NCBI GenBank assembly: GCA_009995045.1
Contig: JAACQG010000005.1
Coordinates: 1 to 42,448 of the forward strand
Direction of reading: 5' to 3'
Source of the DNA: Alphaproteobacteria bacterium
GTDB lineage: Bacteria; Pseudomonadota; Alphaproteobacteria; Micavibrionales; Micavibrionaceae
Length of the DNA stretch: 42,448 bases
Position numbers and translations under genes: made by a program. Every line of letters begins with the position of its first letter. The first letter of the stretch is position 1. The notes under the pieces were generated by a model. It was not told where the DNA came from. It made no database searches and saw only the letters and a list, made by a program, of their open reading frames with translations. This document shows, piece by piece, positions 17,136-25,259 of the stretch.

Positions 17136-20047
17136 GCTGCTGCCTCGCCATCTGAATCATCAAGGGCTGCCCATTCTTTGATGCGTGAGAGATGCTCGTA
17201 ATCATTAAAGCGTGGCAGTTTAGTTGCGCGGGGGATTGCGAAATAGGGGATGTTTTCATCGTTATATGTTTCGATGAGGGTGATGAGGGCGGCTTTTGTG
17301 TCGATGAGCATATCATGCGGGTCGTTTGCCTCTGTCGGTTTGCTGCCGTTTAACACCCAATAGCCGAGATAGGCGCAGGGCGTGGGCGCGATGCCTTCGA
17401 ACCCGCCGTCTTGAACGATGAGTGCCTCGATAGGGAGCTGCGGGTTATCGCCTGTTTCTAATGATTTTTTGGGATAGCTGCCGCCGGATTTATAATCGAT
17501 GATTGCTGCGCCATCTGGTGTTTTGTCGATGCGGTCGGCGCGGCCATAGACGGTGAAATCGGGGGCTGCGCTGGTGATGGTCATGCTGCCTTTGATTTCG
17601 GTTTTATAGGGGGCGGCGTTGTTACGCCACTGCGTTTCTTTATCGAGGAATTGCTGCGTTATTTTTTCAAATCTGGGCCAATAGAAATGCCAATCTTCGG
17701 CGGATTGATTTTCATTTTCGAGATGTGATTGGGCGGATTTTAGGATGATATCGCTTGCGTTGGGCGGGATGTGTTTTGGGTTTTGCGTGATGAAATCATC
17801 AAGGGAGTCGTGCAGAATTTGACCGCGTAGTGCCGCGTCTGCTTCTTTTTCTAGCGGGTCGAGGACGCGCAAGTTCAGAATGCTGTAGGCGTAAATGGAA
17901 TAAGGGTCTTTTAGCCATGTCTCGATTTTTGTGATGGAGAGTTTGGTTGGGCGCGCCGATAAGGGCGGTTTTGGTGCGGGGCGCGTGAATGGCTCTAGCT
18001 CTGTTGTGTGGTCAAGCTCATTTACCCAATATGCGATGTCGTTTTGGATGAGCGTTTTTGGGTTCATCTTTGCGGCGTTGAGCACTGTTTCCAAGCGGGC
18101 GAGCCAGCGGGCGGGGACGGTTGGCGCGCCGTCATTGAGTTTTGAGCGGGTGATGGCGACATTGGGGGCGCATAGCCCTTGGGTGAAGTCATGGGCGGAT
18201 AGGCCGATGCTGCGCTCGCTTCCGGGGAGGCCGAATTCGGCGCGCATGGGGCGTGACATCCATGGGTCGTGGCCGGGGTCGGGTGGCCATGTGCCTTCGT
18301 TAAGACCGCCGAGGATGACGAGGTCGGCGTCGATAAGGCGGGCTTCTAATTGGCCGAGGATTTGCAGGCGAGGATGCGTGCCATAAGTGGGGCGCAATGT
18401 TACGCCGTTTAGGAATTGTTGCAGGATTTGTGGGTATTCTTGCGGGGGTATTTCGGGGAAAGTATGAGCCTGATTGAGGAGTTCGGAGAGAATTGCGCTT
18501 GCCGCGTTTCCGTCTTCCGCCGCCCAGAGTTTATCACCTGCATGGAGGTTTTCGCAAAGGGTGATATGGGCGTTGAGCAGTGTTTTGAATTGTATTTTTT
18601 GATCGGTATTGAACATGCTTAGGAGCGGGGACATGTGCGCAGATATTGTATCGATGAGGGGTTTAAGGGTTTCGTCTTGCCCGTGTTTTTCCCATTGCAA
18701 ATAAAGGCCGTCGATCCCTTTTGGGGGTTTGAATCCGCGCAGCAAAGACGTTTCGAATTGTTTTAGATTTTGCTGCAAATTCGGGTTTGTGAGCGGGTGT
18801 TTCAGCAGGGCAAGCAGGGCGACAGGCGATAGGGATTGTGTGATGGTTTCGATGGACAGGGATAAAAAGCGCCCGACCGATGTTTGTGTTAGCGGTAGGC
18901 CAGCTGAGTCGTCGATTTCGATATTCCATCGGCGGCATGCCATGGCGACACGTTTGGCGAGGTTGCGGTCAGGGGTGATTAATGCGGCGGTTTTTTCGGG
19001 GTGCTGCAGGGTTTCGCGCATCAGGGCGGCGATGATTTGTGCTTCGTTTTGCGGGGTGTCGCAGTCAAAGCGTTTGAGGTTTTGTGTTGCGGTTTTGAAC
19101 GTGTCGGGCGCGAGGTCTTGCCATTGTTTTGTTGTTTGCGCAGTGCGCATCAATTCGCTTGTGAGGTGGCGGCGGTGTTTTGAGGTGTCGTGGTCGTTTA
19201 TATTTGATGGCCATAATGCAACATCTTCGCGGTTGATGTTCATGACAGCTAGGAGATGTTTAAAGCCGTATTGTGGGTGGGATTCGCTGAGTGCGTTCCA
19301 GCTTTCTTCGTCGATATGCTCATCCAAGCCGGGCAGGATGATTTGACCGTTTGGTAAGGTGTGGATCGTGTCAAGGAGGTTTGCGACCGATGGAATTGAG
19401 CCGGTTGTTCCGGCGGCGATGATGCGGCGTTTTGGCTTTGTCTCGCGCCAAAATGTGCTGAGCGCGTTGATGAGGCGGTTGCGGCGGTCGGCGGCGTCGA
19501 TGACATTCATGTCGTTTAAGATGGTCGGCCAGACTTCGCTAAGGATTTTTAGGAAATCGAGGGTGACTTGCCAGTGGGTTGCTAAATCTTCGGGGACGAG
19601 CGAGGCAAGATCTTTGATGTCCAGATTCTCGGTATAGATTTGGTCGAGCAAATGGCCGAGGGTTTTGGCGAGGTTGAGGGCCTGATCAAAGCCGTGGGGG
19701 AAATCTTCGTGTTTGACGATGGCGCGCGCAAGCAGGATTTGGCGCTGCATTCCCGGTAGGGTTGGCGGCAGGTTTAGCAATGTGTCGCTCGCGTTTTGTC
19801 CCGTGATGGACAGGGACAGCTCTTCTTCGTCGATATCGCCCAATGCCTGAAGCGCGGGGAGCATGATCGGTTTGCCGTTATTGAGTTGGAGGAAAGCGTC
19901 GCGCAAGGTTCGACATGCGCGGCGGGTTGGCAAGAGGATGAGGATATCGGGCAGCGATTCGGGTGTATCCTTATATTCGTCGAGAAGGCGGCTTGCGAGG
20001 GCTTTGGCGAAGGGAATGCCTGCGGGGATCGTGAATAGTCTTTGCAT
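17132..20047 (-). CDS. addB: Double-strand break repair protein AddB
   Basis: A 971-aa partner of AddA. The N-terminal inactivated helicase-like part begins LFTIPAGIPFAKALASRLL, and the centre has GLNEGTWPPDPGHDPWMSRPMR, typical of alphaproteobacterial AddB. The C-terminal RecB-like nuclease has GRADRIDKTPDGAAIIDYKSGG. ATG 20047 was chosen because AGGGG lies 5 nt upstream and the family begins here; extending to TTG 20125 would read into a repeat element, and ATG 20062 lacks a clear Shine-Dalgarno. The 12 bp around this ATG are duplicated at 20141-20152. Together with addA it forms the AddAB enzyme. Confidence 0.93.
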   Translation of the reverse strand: MQRLFTIPAGIPFAKALASRLLDEYKDTPESLPDILILLPTRRACRTLRDAFLQLNNGKPIMLPALQALGDIDEEELSLSITGQNASDTLLNLPPTLPGMQRQILLARAIVKHEDFPHGFDQALNLAKTLGHLLDQIYTENLDIKDLASLVPEDLATHWQVTLDFLKILSEVWPTILNDMNVIDAADRRNRLINALSTFWRETKPKRRIIAAGTTGSIPSVANLLDTIHTLPNGQIILPGLDEHIDEESWNALSESHPQYGFKHLLAVMNINREDVALWPSNINDHDTSKHRRHLTSELMRTAQTTKQWQDLAPDTFKTATQNLKRFDCDTPQNEAQIIAALMRETLQHPEKTAALITPDRNLAKRVAMACRRWNIEIDDSAGLPLTQTSVGRFLSLSIETITQSLSPVALLALLKHPLTNPNLQQNLKQFETSLLRGFKPPKGIDGLYLQWEKHGQDETLKPLIDTISAHMSPLLSMFNTDQKIQFKTLLNAHITLCENLHAGDKLWAAEDGNAASAILSELLNQAHTFPEIPPQEYPQILQQFLNGVTLRPTYGTHPRLQILGQLEARLIDADLVILGGLNEGTWPPDPGHDPWMSRPMRAEFGLPGSERSIGLSAHDFTQGLCAPNVAITRSKLNDGAPTVPARWLARLETVLNAAKMNPKTLIQNDIAYWVNELDHTTELEPFTRPAPKPPLSARPTKLSITKIETWLKDPYSIYAYSILNLRVLDPLEKEADAALRGQILHDSLDDFITQNPKHIPPNASDIILKSAQSHLENENQSAEDWHFYWPRFEKITQQFLDKETQWRNNAAPYKTEIKGSMTITSAAPDFTVYGRADRIDKTPDGAAIIDYKSGGSYPKKSLETGDNPQLPIEALIVQDGGFEGIAPTPCAYLGYWVLNGSKPTEANDPHDMLIDTKAALITLIETYNDENIPYFAIPRATKLPRFNDYEHLSRIKEWAALDDSDGEAAA

Positions 20048-20152
20048 TTTATCCCCTGACATCGTTACTACGCTTGAGACGTATTTCAATACGATTTGTC
20101 GCTTGTGCCTTGTCGGCGAATACAATGCTTTGACTGGCTTTTTGCATTTTAT
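20041..20152 (-). repeat. Dispersed palindromic element, copy A (between murU and addB)
   Basis: In gene sense the core reads AGGCACAAGCGAC, then the hairpin CGTATT-GA-AATACG (20093-20080), then AAGCGTAGTAACG; it matches the other two copies across about 60 bp. The interval is bounded by a 12-bp direct repeat, ATAAAATGCAAA in gene sense (20152-20141 and 20052-20041), 100 bp apart. Removing one repeat and the insert leaves the junction TAAAATG, in which the murU stop would almost touch the addB start. The duplicated ATG (20147) opens a 32-codon frame that stops at 20049, one base before the addB ATG. No clear terminal inverted repeats in this copy. Confidence 0.75.
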
Positions 20153-20895
20153 GTCTCCGACAGATCGATTTGTTTATAGGCCGCGTCTACTGCCTCTAAA
20201 TCTTTTGGTGTGCTGATGTGGTGCCACTCGCCGTGATGGATGATGGCGTGGAGGCGGCCTTCGGCCTCGGCTTTGTCCATAAGGGTGAGGTAGGAGAATG
20301 CGTCATCGGGCGCGTCATCGAAAATGCGGGGATGGTTGATGCGCATTGAGGTGAACATATATTCGCCGCTTTTATCAAGGGAGCGGATGGGCAGGCCGTT
20401 TTCGGAAAGGGTGTAGTCGCCTACGCCGTGGGTCAGGGTCATGGAGGCGACGGGTTGTAAGAGGATAAGGATATCCATTGTTTCATCATCCCATGTATCG
20501 CGCATGGCGTTGAGGGTGTTTTGCTGCGCAGGGTTTTGTGCGTTATCCCATAGGCCATCGCCACTTAAGACGTAAAAAGCATCATCAAAATGCTGCAACA
20601 TATTTTTGATTCCGCCGCCTGTATCGAGGAGGTTTTCTTCAAATGTTGTATGGGATTTGAATTCGGGGCGGGCGGATATGCATGCGTTGATTTGATCGGG
20701 CAGGTAATGCGTGTTGAGGGCGATTTCATTGATCCCAGCCACATGAAGATGGTCGAGGGTACGATCGAGCAGGGTTTTGTTGTTTACCGTTACGAGTGGT
20801 TTTGGAGTGTTGTTTGTGTAAGGGCGCAGGCGCGAGCCTAGTCCTGCGGCGAGGATGAATGCTTTGTTGGGAGTTTTGGCGGTATTGGGTGACAT
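20149..20895 (-). CDS. murU: Nucleotidyltransferase, MurU-like (N-acetylmuramate-1-phosphate uridylyltransferase)
   Basis: A 248-aa sugar-nucleotide transferase. The NTP-binding signature is ILAAGLGSRLRPYT with PKPLV; NTHYLPDQI, DTGGGIKNML and VLSGDGLW follow the MurU/RmlA-like pattern. MurU makes UDP-MurNAc in the peptidoglycan salvage route. ATG 20895 shares its A with the tsaE stop (TGATG), so I prefer it to a start 39 nt upstream inside tsaE. In many alphaproteobacteria a sugar kinase (AmgK) lies between tsaE and murU; it is missing here, which leaves the exact substrate less certain. Confidence 0.82.
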   Translation of the reverse strand: MSPNTAKTPNKAFILAAGLGSRLRPYTNNTPKPLVTVNNKTLLDRTLDHLHVAGINEIALNTHYLPDQINACISARPEFKSHTTFEENLLDTGGGIKNMLQHFDDAFYVLSGDGLWDNAQNPAQQNTLNAMRDTWDDETMDILILLQPVASMTLTHGVGDYTLSENGLPIRSLDKSGEYMFTSMRINHPRIFDDAPDDAFSYLTLMDKAEAEGRLHAIIHHGEWHHISTPKDLEAVDAAYKQIDLSET

Positions 20896-21323
20896 CAAAC
20901 CTGCTGTATGTGGATTTTTCTGTGTGTTTCGCAATTGTCGCTGTTTGAGAGGGTGATGTCCAGATATTCGCTGGGTTTATATGCGCCTAAACGCTCGGGC
21001 CATTCGATGATTGTGATGGCGTCGTAGCATGCTTCTTCCCAGCCGAGCTGCAGAATTTCGTCGGGTTCTTCGATGCGATAGAGGTCATAATGATAGATAG
21101 GCGCGGTGTCGCAGTCATAGGTTTGTAAGAGTGTGAAGGTCGGGCTTAGGACTTCGAGGTCGGGATCAGCGCTTAGAGCGCGGATGAGTGCGCGGGCGAA
21201 GACGGTTTTGCCCATACCGAGCGTGCCGTTGAGTAGGATTATTTTTGGTGCGGCGATGGTCGCGGCTAAATCTTGCGCCGCTTTGACCGTGTCGTTTTCG
21301 GATGTTGATGTGATGGTTGTCAT
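20895..21323 (-). CDS. tsaE: tRNA threonylcarbamoyladenosine biosynthesis ATPase TsaE
   Basis: A 142-aa P-loop ATPase that works with TsaB and TsaD in t6A modification of tRNAs reading ANN codons. Walker A is GTLGMGKT (residues ~33-40); the family segments SPTFTLLQTYD, IYHYDLYRI and ITIIEWPERL are all present. Start and stop overlap the neighbours: 4 nt with divL (ATGA) and 1 nt with murU (TGATG), so translation is coupled. Confidence 0.95.
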   Translation of the reverse strand: MTTITSTSENDTVKAAQDLAATIAAPKIILLNGTLGMGKTVFARALIRALSADPDLEVLSPTFTLLQTYDCDTAPIYHYDLYRIEEPDEILQLGWEEACYDAITIIEWPERLGAYKPSEYLDITLSNSDNCETHRKIHIQQV

Positions 21324-23695
21324 GATGCTTTTTTGATGGGCAATTTCAGCGGTGTTTCTTGCGCGGTGAGTGGGATAAACATGGTGACGGTAGTGCCTTT
21401 TTTGTTCTGGCTTTTGATATCAATGCTGCCGCCGTGAAGGGCGATGATGTTTTTCACAAGCGATAGGCCTAGCCCTGCGCCACTGCGGGAGAGGTGTTTG
21501 TCATTGGGGCCGTTTTGGGCGCGCTCGAATGGGGCGAAGACGCGGCTGCGGTCTTCTTTAGGGATGCCGACGCCGTTGTCGATGACTTTGATTTCGAGGC
21601 CGTCTTTTTTGCGTTTCGCGGTGAGTGCAATTTCGCCTTTTTCGGGGGTGAAATTGATGGCGTTGCGAATGACGTTGATGATTGCTTGTTTGAGGCGTTT
21701 TTCATCGGCGGAGATTTTGCCGATATTTTGGGCACAGGTGACTTTGATTTCGATATTCTTTTTGCGGGCCCAATCGCTGACGAGGTCGCTGATGGATTGG
21801 ATGAATGGAAGGACATCGACGTCTTCGTTGTTGAGGGTCATGTATCCAGCTTCGAGGCTTGAGAGGTCAAGGATATCGTTGATGAGGCCGAGGAGGCGTG
21901 TGCTGGCGTCATTGATGTCATGGGTGTATTCTTTTTGGCGGTCATTGAGCTTGCCGAAATATTCCTGATCCAGGATTTCGTTAAAGCCCATAATCGCGTT
22001 GAGCGGTGTGCGCAGTTGATAGGAGACATTGGCGAGGAAGTCGAGTTTAAGTTGTTCGGCGGCTTCAAGGGCTGCGTTTTTTTCGCGCAGGGCGTTTTCA
22101 ACACGCATGGTGTCTGTTACGTCGATATAGGTGATTAGCACGCCGCCATCGGGCAAGGGGACGGTGGAATAGTCGATGAGGCTGCCGTCGGCGCGTCTGA
22201 GGCGGCCTTCATGCATGATGCGGTCTAATCCCTTGGCGATGAGTTCTTCGCGCTTGGCGGGCCATTCTTTTTTGTTGAAGAAGTTTTGTTTTTTATCGAT
22301 TAGTTTCGAGATATGCGGCTCGCCGTTTAAATCTTCGGGGTTAAAGCCCCAGAGGCGACCAAAAGCGGGGTTCCAGAGTTTGAGGCGGCCATCACCCCCA
22401 TACACTGCGACGCCTTCGCCGAGGTTATCGAGTGTTTCTTTTTGCACCGCGATGAGGGTGTTATAGGACGATTCAAGTTCTAGGCGGCTGGTAACGTCTT
22501 CGAAGGTCATCATGAGCCCGCCGAGGGAATGCGGCACGACGAGCATGCGCAGCGCGCTTCCGTCGGGGAGATAGAGCATGTCTTCATGTGCTTTGATCAG
22601 GCCGGTGAACATATCAAGCCAGCTTTGTTTGAAGCGGCGGAAATCGGCTTGTTCAGGGAGGCGGCGGGTTTCGCGGAGTTTTTCCATGAGGTCGCCGAGT
22701 TTTGGTCGCTTGTTGAGCCAGCCTTCTTCGAGGCCCCAGAGTTGGGCGAAGGAGGAATTGTAGAATTCCAAGGATTGGTCGCTGCCGAAGATACCGATGG
22801 CGGATTGGAGTTGTTCCAATAATTCGCGGTTGGATGATTGGAAGCGTTTTAGCTCTTCGCCTACTGATTCGAGGCGGCTGATATCTTGTCCCATGCCGAG
22901 TGTCATTTCGGCAAGCGGGATTGGGGTTTCGCGAAGGCGCATGAAGATGCGTTTGCCACTGATGATGACATGGGCTTCGGATACTTGTTCGATGCCGCTG
23001 TCATGGGCTTTTTTGGCGAGTTCGGCGCCGATGATGGCTTTGTTTTTGATGCTGGCTGATTTTCGGGTTGCGCCGGTTAATTCTTTTTGCTGCTCAATGA
23101 TCACTTCTTCTTTTTCGCTGAGTGCGTTTGAATAGGCGTGGTTGACCCAGATGATTGTTTGGTTTTCATCGCGCAGCCAACAGGGGAAGGGGAAGTTATC
23201 GAGGGCTTCTCTGTATTTCTTTTGCTGGCTATCGGTTTCGCGTTTGTTGATTTCGAAATTTTTCTGTGCGAGGCATTCATCGGTGATGTCTTCGACCCAG
23301 ATGATGTCAAAGCGCTCGCGGGCATCCAAGTCATTGCCTTGGGAGCCTGAGAATTTGTAGTGCTTTGATTCGTCGAATCGTTGGGTTATGAGTGTGAAAT
23401 GCGTTGCCTTTTCCTGAAGACGGTCGAAATACCCTTCGAGGGCGGCAGAATCGCTGGGGGGGAGGACGCTTTGGATATCGCCGAGGGTTTTTATCGTCTC
23501 TAAGCCGAGGATGTCGCAGAACCCTTGGGAATAGACAACGGAACCATCATTGGCAAAGCCGCAATATTCGCCAGGGAATGCGGTGATGAATGCTTCCAGG
23601 CGGGCTTTTTCGCGCAGATATTTATCCTCACCAGACAGTTTGGTGAGGAGTTTTTTAAGCGGCGAATTGTTTGATGTCGAAACGGTTTTGCTCAC
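21320..23695 (-). CDS. divL: PAS-domain atypical histidine kinase DivL (Tyr in the H-box)
   Basis: A 791-aa kinase-like protein. Several PAS modules fill residues ~35-530 (for example VAVYGGDGRLKLWNPAFGRLWGF). The dimerisation segment reads FLANVSYQLRTPLNAIMGF, with Tyr559 (codon 22021-22019) where histidine kinases have His; this substitution defines Caulobacter DivL, which binds DivK and controls CckA rather than acting as a normal kinase. The ATPase domain follows, with IKVIDNGVGIPKEDRSRVF (N/G1 boxes) and GAGLGLSLVKNII (G2). No strong membrane helix is seen at the N-terminus. The start is GTG 23695, 12 nt after purU. It overlaps tsaE by 4 nt. Length is close to Caulobacter DivL (769 aa). 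Confidence 0.88.
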   Translation of the reverse strand: MSKTVSTSNNSPLKKLLTKLSGEDKYLREKARLEAFITAFPGEYCGFANDGSVVYSQGFCDILGLETIKTLGDIQSVLPPSDSAALEGYFDRLQEKATHFTLITQRFDESKHYKFSGSQGNDLDARERFDIIWVEDITDECLAQKNFEINKRETDSQQKKYREALDNFPFPCWLRDENQTIIWVNHAYSNALSEKEEVIIEQQKELTGATRKSASIKNKAIIGAELAKKAHDSGIEQVSEAHVIISGKRIFMRLRETPIPLAEMTLGMGQDISRLESVGEELKRFQSSNRELLEQLQSAIGIFGSDQSLEFYNSSFAQLWGLEEGWLNKRPKLGDLMEKLRETRRLPEQADFRRFKQSWLDMFTGLIKAHEDMLYLPDGSALRMLVVPHSLGGLMMTFEDVTSRLELESSYNTLIAVQKETLDNLGEGVAVYGGDGRLKLWNPAFGRLWGFNPEDLNGEPHISKLIDKKQNFFNKKEWPAKREELIAKGLDRIMHEGRLRRADGSLIDYSTVPLPDGGVLITYIDVTDTMRVENALREKNAALEAAEQLKLDFLANVSYQLRTPLNAIMGFNEILDQEYFGKLNDRQKEYTHDINDASTRLLGLINDILDLSSLEAGYMTLNNEDVDVLPFIQSISDLVSDWARKKNIEIKVTCAQNIGKISADEKRLKQAIINVIRNAINFTPEKGEIALTAKRKKDGLEIKVIDNGVGIPKEDRSRVFAPFERAQNGPNDKHLSRSGAGLGLSLVKNIIALHGGSIDIKSQNKKGTTVTMFIPLTAQETPLKLPIKKAS

Positions 23696-23707
23696 AATGA
23701 ATTGAGC

Positions 23708-24547
23708 TTACAAAATTACGGTGCGTGCGTCATGTAAAAATATGCGTCTTTCTGCAAGCATATTGATGGCGCGGGCTAAAACGCGTGATTCGATGTCGCG
23801 TCCGGCGGCTTGCATTTTCTTAGGAGTATAGGCATGGGTGATGCGCATGATCTCCTGTTCGATGATTGGGCCTTCATCCAAATCAGACGATGCGAAATGA
23901 GCGGTTGCGCCGATGATTTTGACGCCGCGCTCATAGGCTTGATGATAGGGTTTTGCCCCTTTGAAACCGGGCAGGAAAGAATGGTGGATATTGATGATGC
24001 GCCCTTCGAATGCGTTAGAGAATTCTGTGCTGAGGATTTGCATGTAGCGGGCAAGAGCGATGAGCTCGCTGCCTGTTTCTTCGATGATCTTTTTAACGGC
24101 GGCTTCTTGTTGCGGTTTTGTCTCTTTTGTAACGGGGAGATGGTGGAAGGGAATGTTGTGATGCTCCGCGATGTCACGGCATGTATCGTGGTTTGAGACG
24201 ATGGCGGTGATTTCGATGGGCAGGAGTTTGCTTTTTTGGCGATAGAGGAGGTCGTTGAGGCAATGGTCTTCTTTTGACACCATGATCAGGGTTTTGAGCG
24301 GTTTGGAGAGGTCTTTGACTTCCCATGTCATGGCGAAGCTATCGGCGGTTTGGGTGAAACGTTCGGTGAAACGATCTGCGGATCCGTCCTGTAGGGGGGA
24401 GAAGACGACGCGCATGAAAAATTGTCCTGAAAGCGGGTCGTTGAACTGCGCGGATTCCTCGATGTTGCATTCGTTGTTGGCAAGGCATGTTGCAACGGCG
24501 GCAACGATGCCGGGTTTATCGTCGCAATGGAGGCGGAGTACGTTCAT
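23708..24547 (-). CDS. purU: Formyltetrahydrofolate deformylase
   Basis: A 279-aa enzyme hydrolysing 10-formyl-THF to THF and formate, balancing one-carbon pools. The N-terminal ACT domain spans ~1-80 (LRLHCDDKPGIVAAVATCLA). The C-terminal formyltransferase-like domain holds NIHHSFLPGFKGAKPYHQA, IGATAHFASSDLDEGPIIEQ and the terminal SRVLARAINMLAERRIFLHD. ATG 24547 directly abuts a palindromic element (copy B), whose end provides the AAAAGAAAG stretch before the start. divL follows after 12 nt, so the cell-cycle gene may be transcribed from the purU promoter. Confidence 0.95.
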   Translation of the reverse strand: MNVLRLHCDDKPGIVAAVATCLANNECNIEESAQFNDPLSGQFFMRVVFSPLQDGSADRFTERFTQTADSFAMTWEVKDLSKPLKTLIMVSKEDHCLNDLLYRQKSKLLPIEITAIVSNHDTCRDIAEHHNIPFHHLPVTKETKPQQEAAVKKIIEETGSELIALARYMQILSTEFSNAFEGRIINIHHSFLPGFKGAKPYHQAYERGVKIIGATAHFASSDLDEGPIIEQEIMRITHAYTPKKMQAAGRDIESRVLARAINMLAERRIFLHDARTVIL

Positions 24548-24649
24548 AAGTCGCTTTCTTTTGCTTTTTTCACATTGGTGCGTGCTACGCGTATTTTTAA
24601 TACGAGCCGCCGCTTGTGCCTAGTGAAAAAACAAAATTATGTGACTTAA
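24546..24649 (-). repeat. Dispersed palindromic element, copy B (before purU)
   Basis: 104 bp with imperfect terminal inverted repeats of about 27 bp: 24546-24573 and 24623-24649. The inner 9 bp of each arm (TTTTTTCAC / GTGAAAAAA) match exactly, as do AAGTC / GACTT at the ends. The centre in gene sense is GGCACAAGCGGC, then hairpin CGTATT-AAA-AATACG (24604-24590), then CGTAGCACGCAC. It fills most of the 126-nt gap between the FMN reductase stop and the purU start, and its left arm overlaps the last bases of the purU start codon. About 8 bp are deleted right of the hairpin relative to copies A and C. Confidence 0.78.
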
Positions 24650-24673
24650 TATGCTGAAAGTGAAGTCAATGTT

Positions 24674-25246
24674 TTATGATTTTAAGCTCTTTGCCGTATC
24701 AACAAACTGCTCTACGCAGGCATTGAACATTTGATTGTCGTCTTTTAGGTTTCCCGCATCGTCGAAGGCATTGCCCGCATTTCCTAATGAGAATTGTTTG
24801 GGAATGACGTGGGTTCCGTGCATGGCGATGTTGGTGAGTAGGTTGCGCAGTTCGGGGAGCATGCGCATGCCGCCCATTCCACCGGGGGATGCGGCCATGA
24901 TGGCGGTGATTTTGCCTTGGAAACAGTTTGTATTGTCTTCGCCGGGGCGTGACATCCAGTCGAGCGTGTTTTTCAAAAGCGGTGTCAGGCTGGAGTTATA
25001 TTCGGGGCATGATACGAGAAAGCCATCATGTTCCATGAATAGTTTTTTGAGTTTTTTGGCGTTTTCAGGAAGACCGTGTTCGGCTTCGTAATCTTCGCAC
25101 ACAATCGGCATGTCGTAATCGGCGAGGTCGATGAAGGTGACGGTCGCGCCAAGTTCTTTGGCTTTTTCGGATGCGGCTTTGGCCAGTTTTTTATTGAGTG
25201 ACCCTTTGCGGGCGCTTCCGGCGAAAAAAATGAGCTTGGCTGACAT
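24674..25246 (-). CDS. NADPH-dependent FMN reductase family protein
   Basis: A 190-aa flavodoxin-fold oxidoreductase. The FMN-phosphate loop is GSARKGSLNKKLA (residues ~10-22), and SCPEYNSSLTPLLKNTLDWMSRP is the second flavin and NADPH contact of the family; MAASPGGMGGMRML follows. Members reduce FMN, quinones, azo dyes or chromate; the natural substrate is not evident. It starts 13 nt after ahcY, so they probably form an operon. Confidence 0.9.
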   Translation of the reverse strand: MSAKLIFFAGSARKGSLNKKLAKAASEKAKELGATVTFIDLADYDMPIVCEDYEAEHGLPENAKKLKKLFMEHDGFLVSCPEYNSSLTPLLKNTLDWMSRPGEDNTNCFQGKITAIMAASPGGMGGMRMLPELRNLLTNIAMHGTHVIPKQFSLGNAGNAFDDAGNLKDDNQMFNACVEQFVDTAKSLKS

Positions 25247-25259
25247 ATGTGTTTATTCC

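Noticed and set aside
20048-20125. Longer AddB start at TTG 20125 or ATG 20062
   Set aside because: It would translate the repeat element; ATG 20047 has a better ribosome site and matches where the family begins.
24546-24649. Conserved peptide encoded by all three palindromic elements
   Set aside because: Tails of B and C read alike (KAKxxD then stop), but this follows from the shared terminal repeat DNA; cores use different frames and B lacks an in-frame start.
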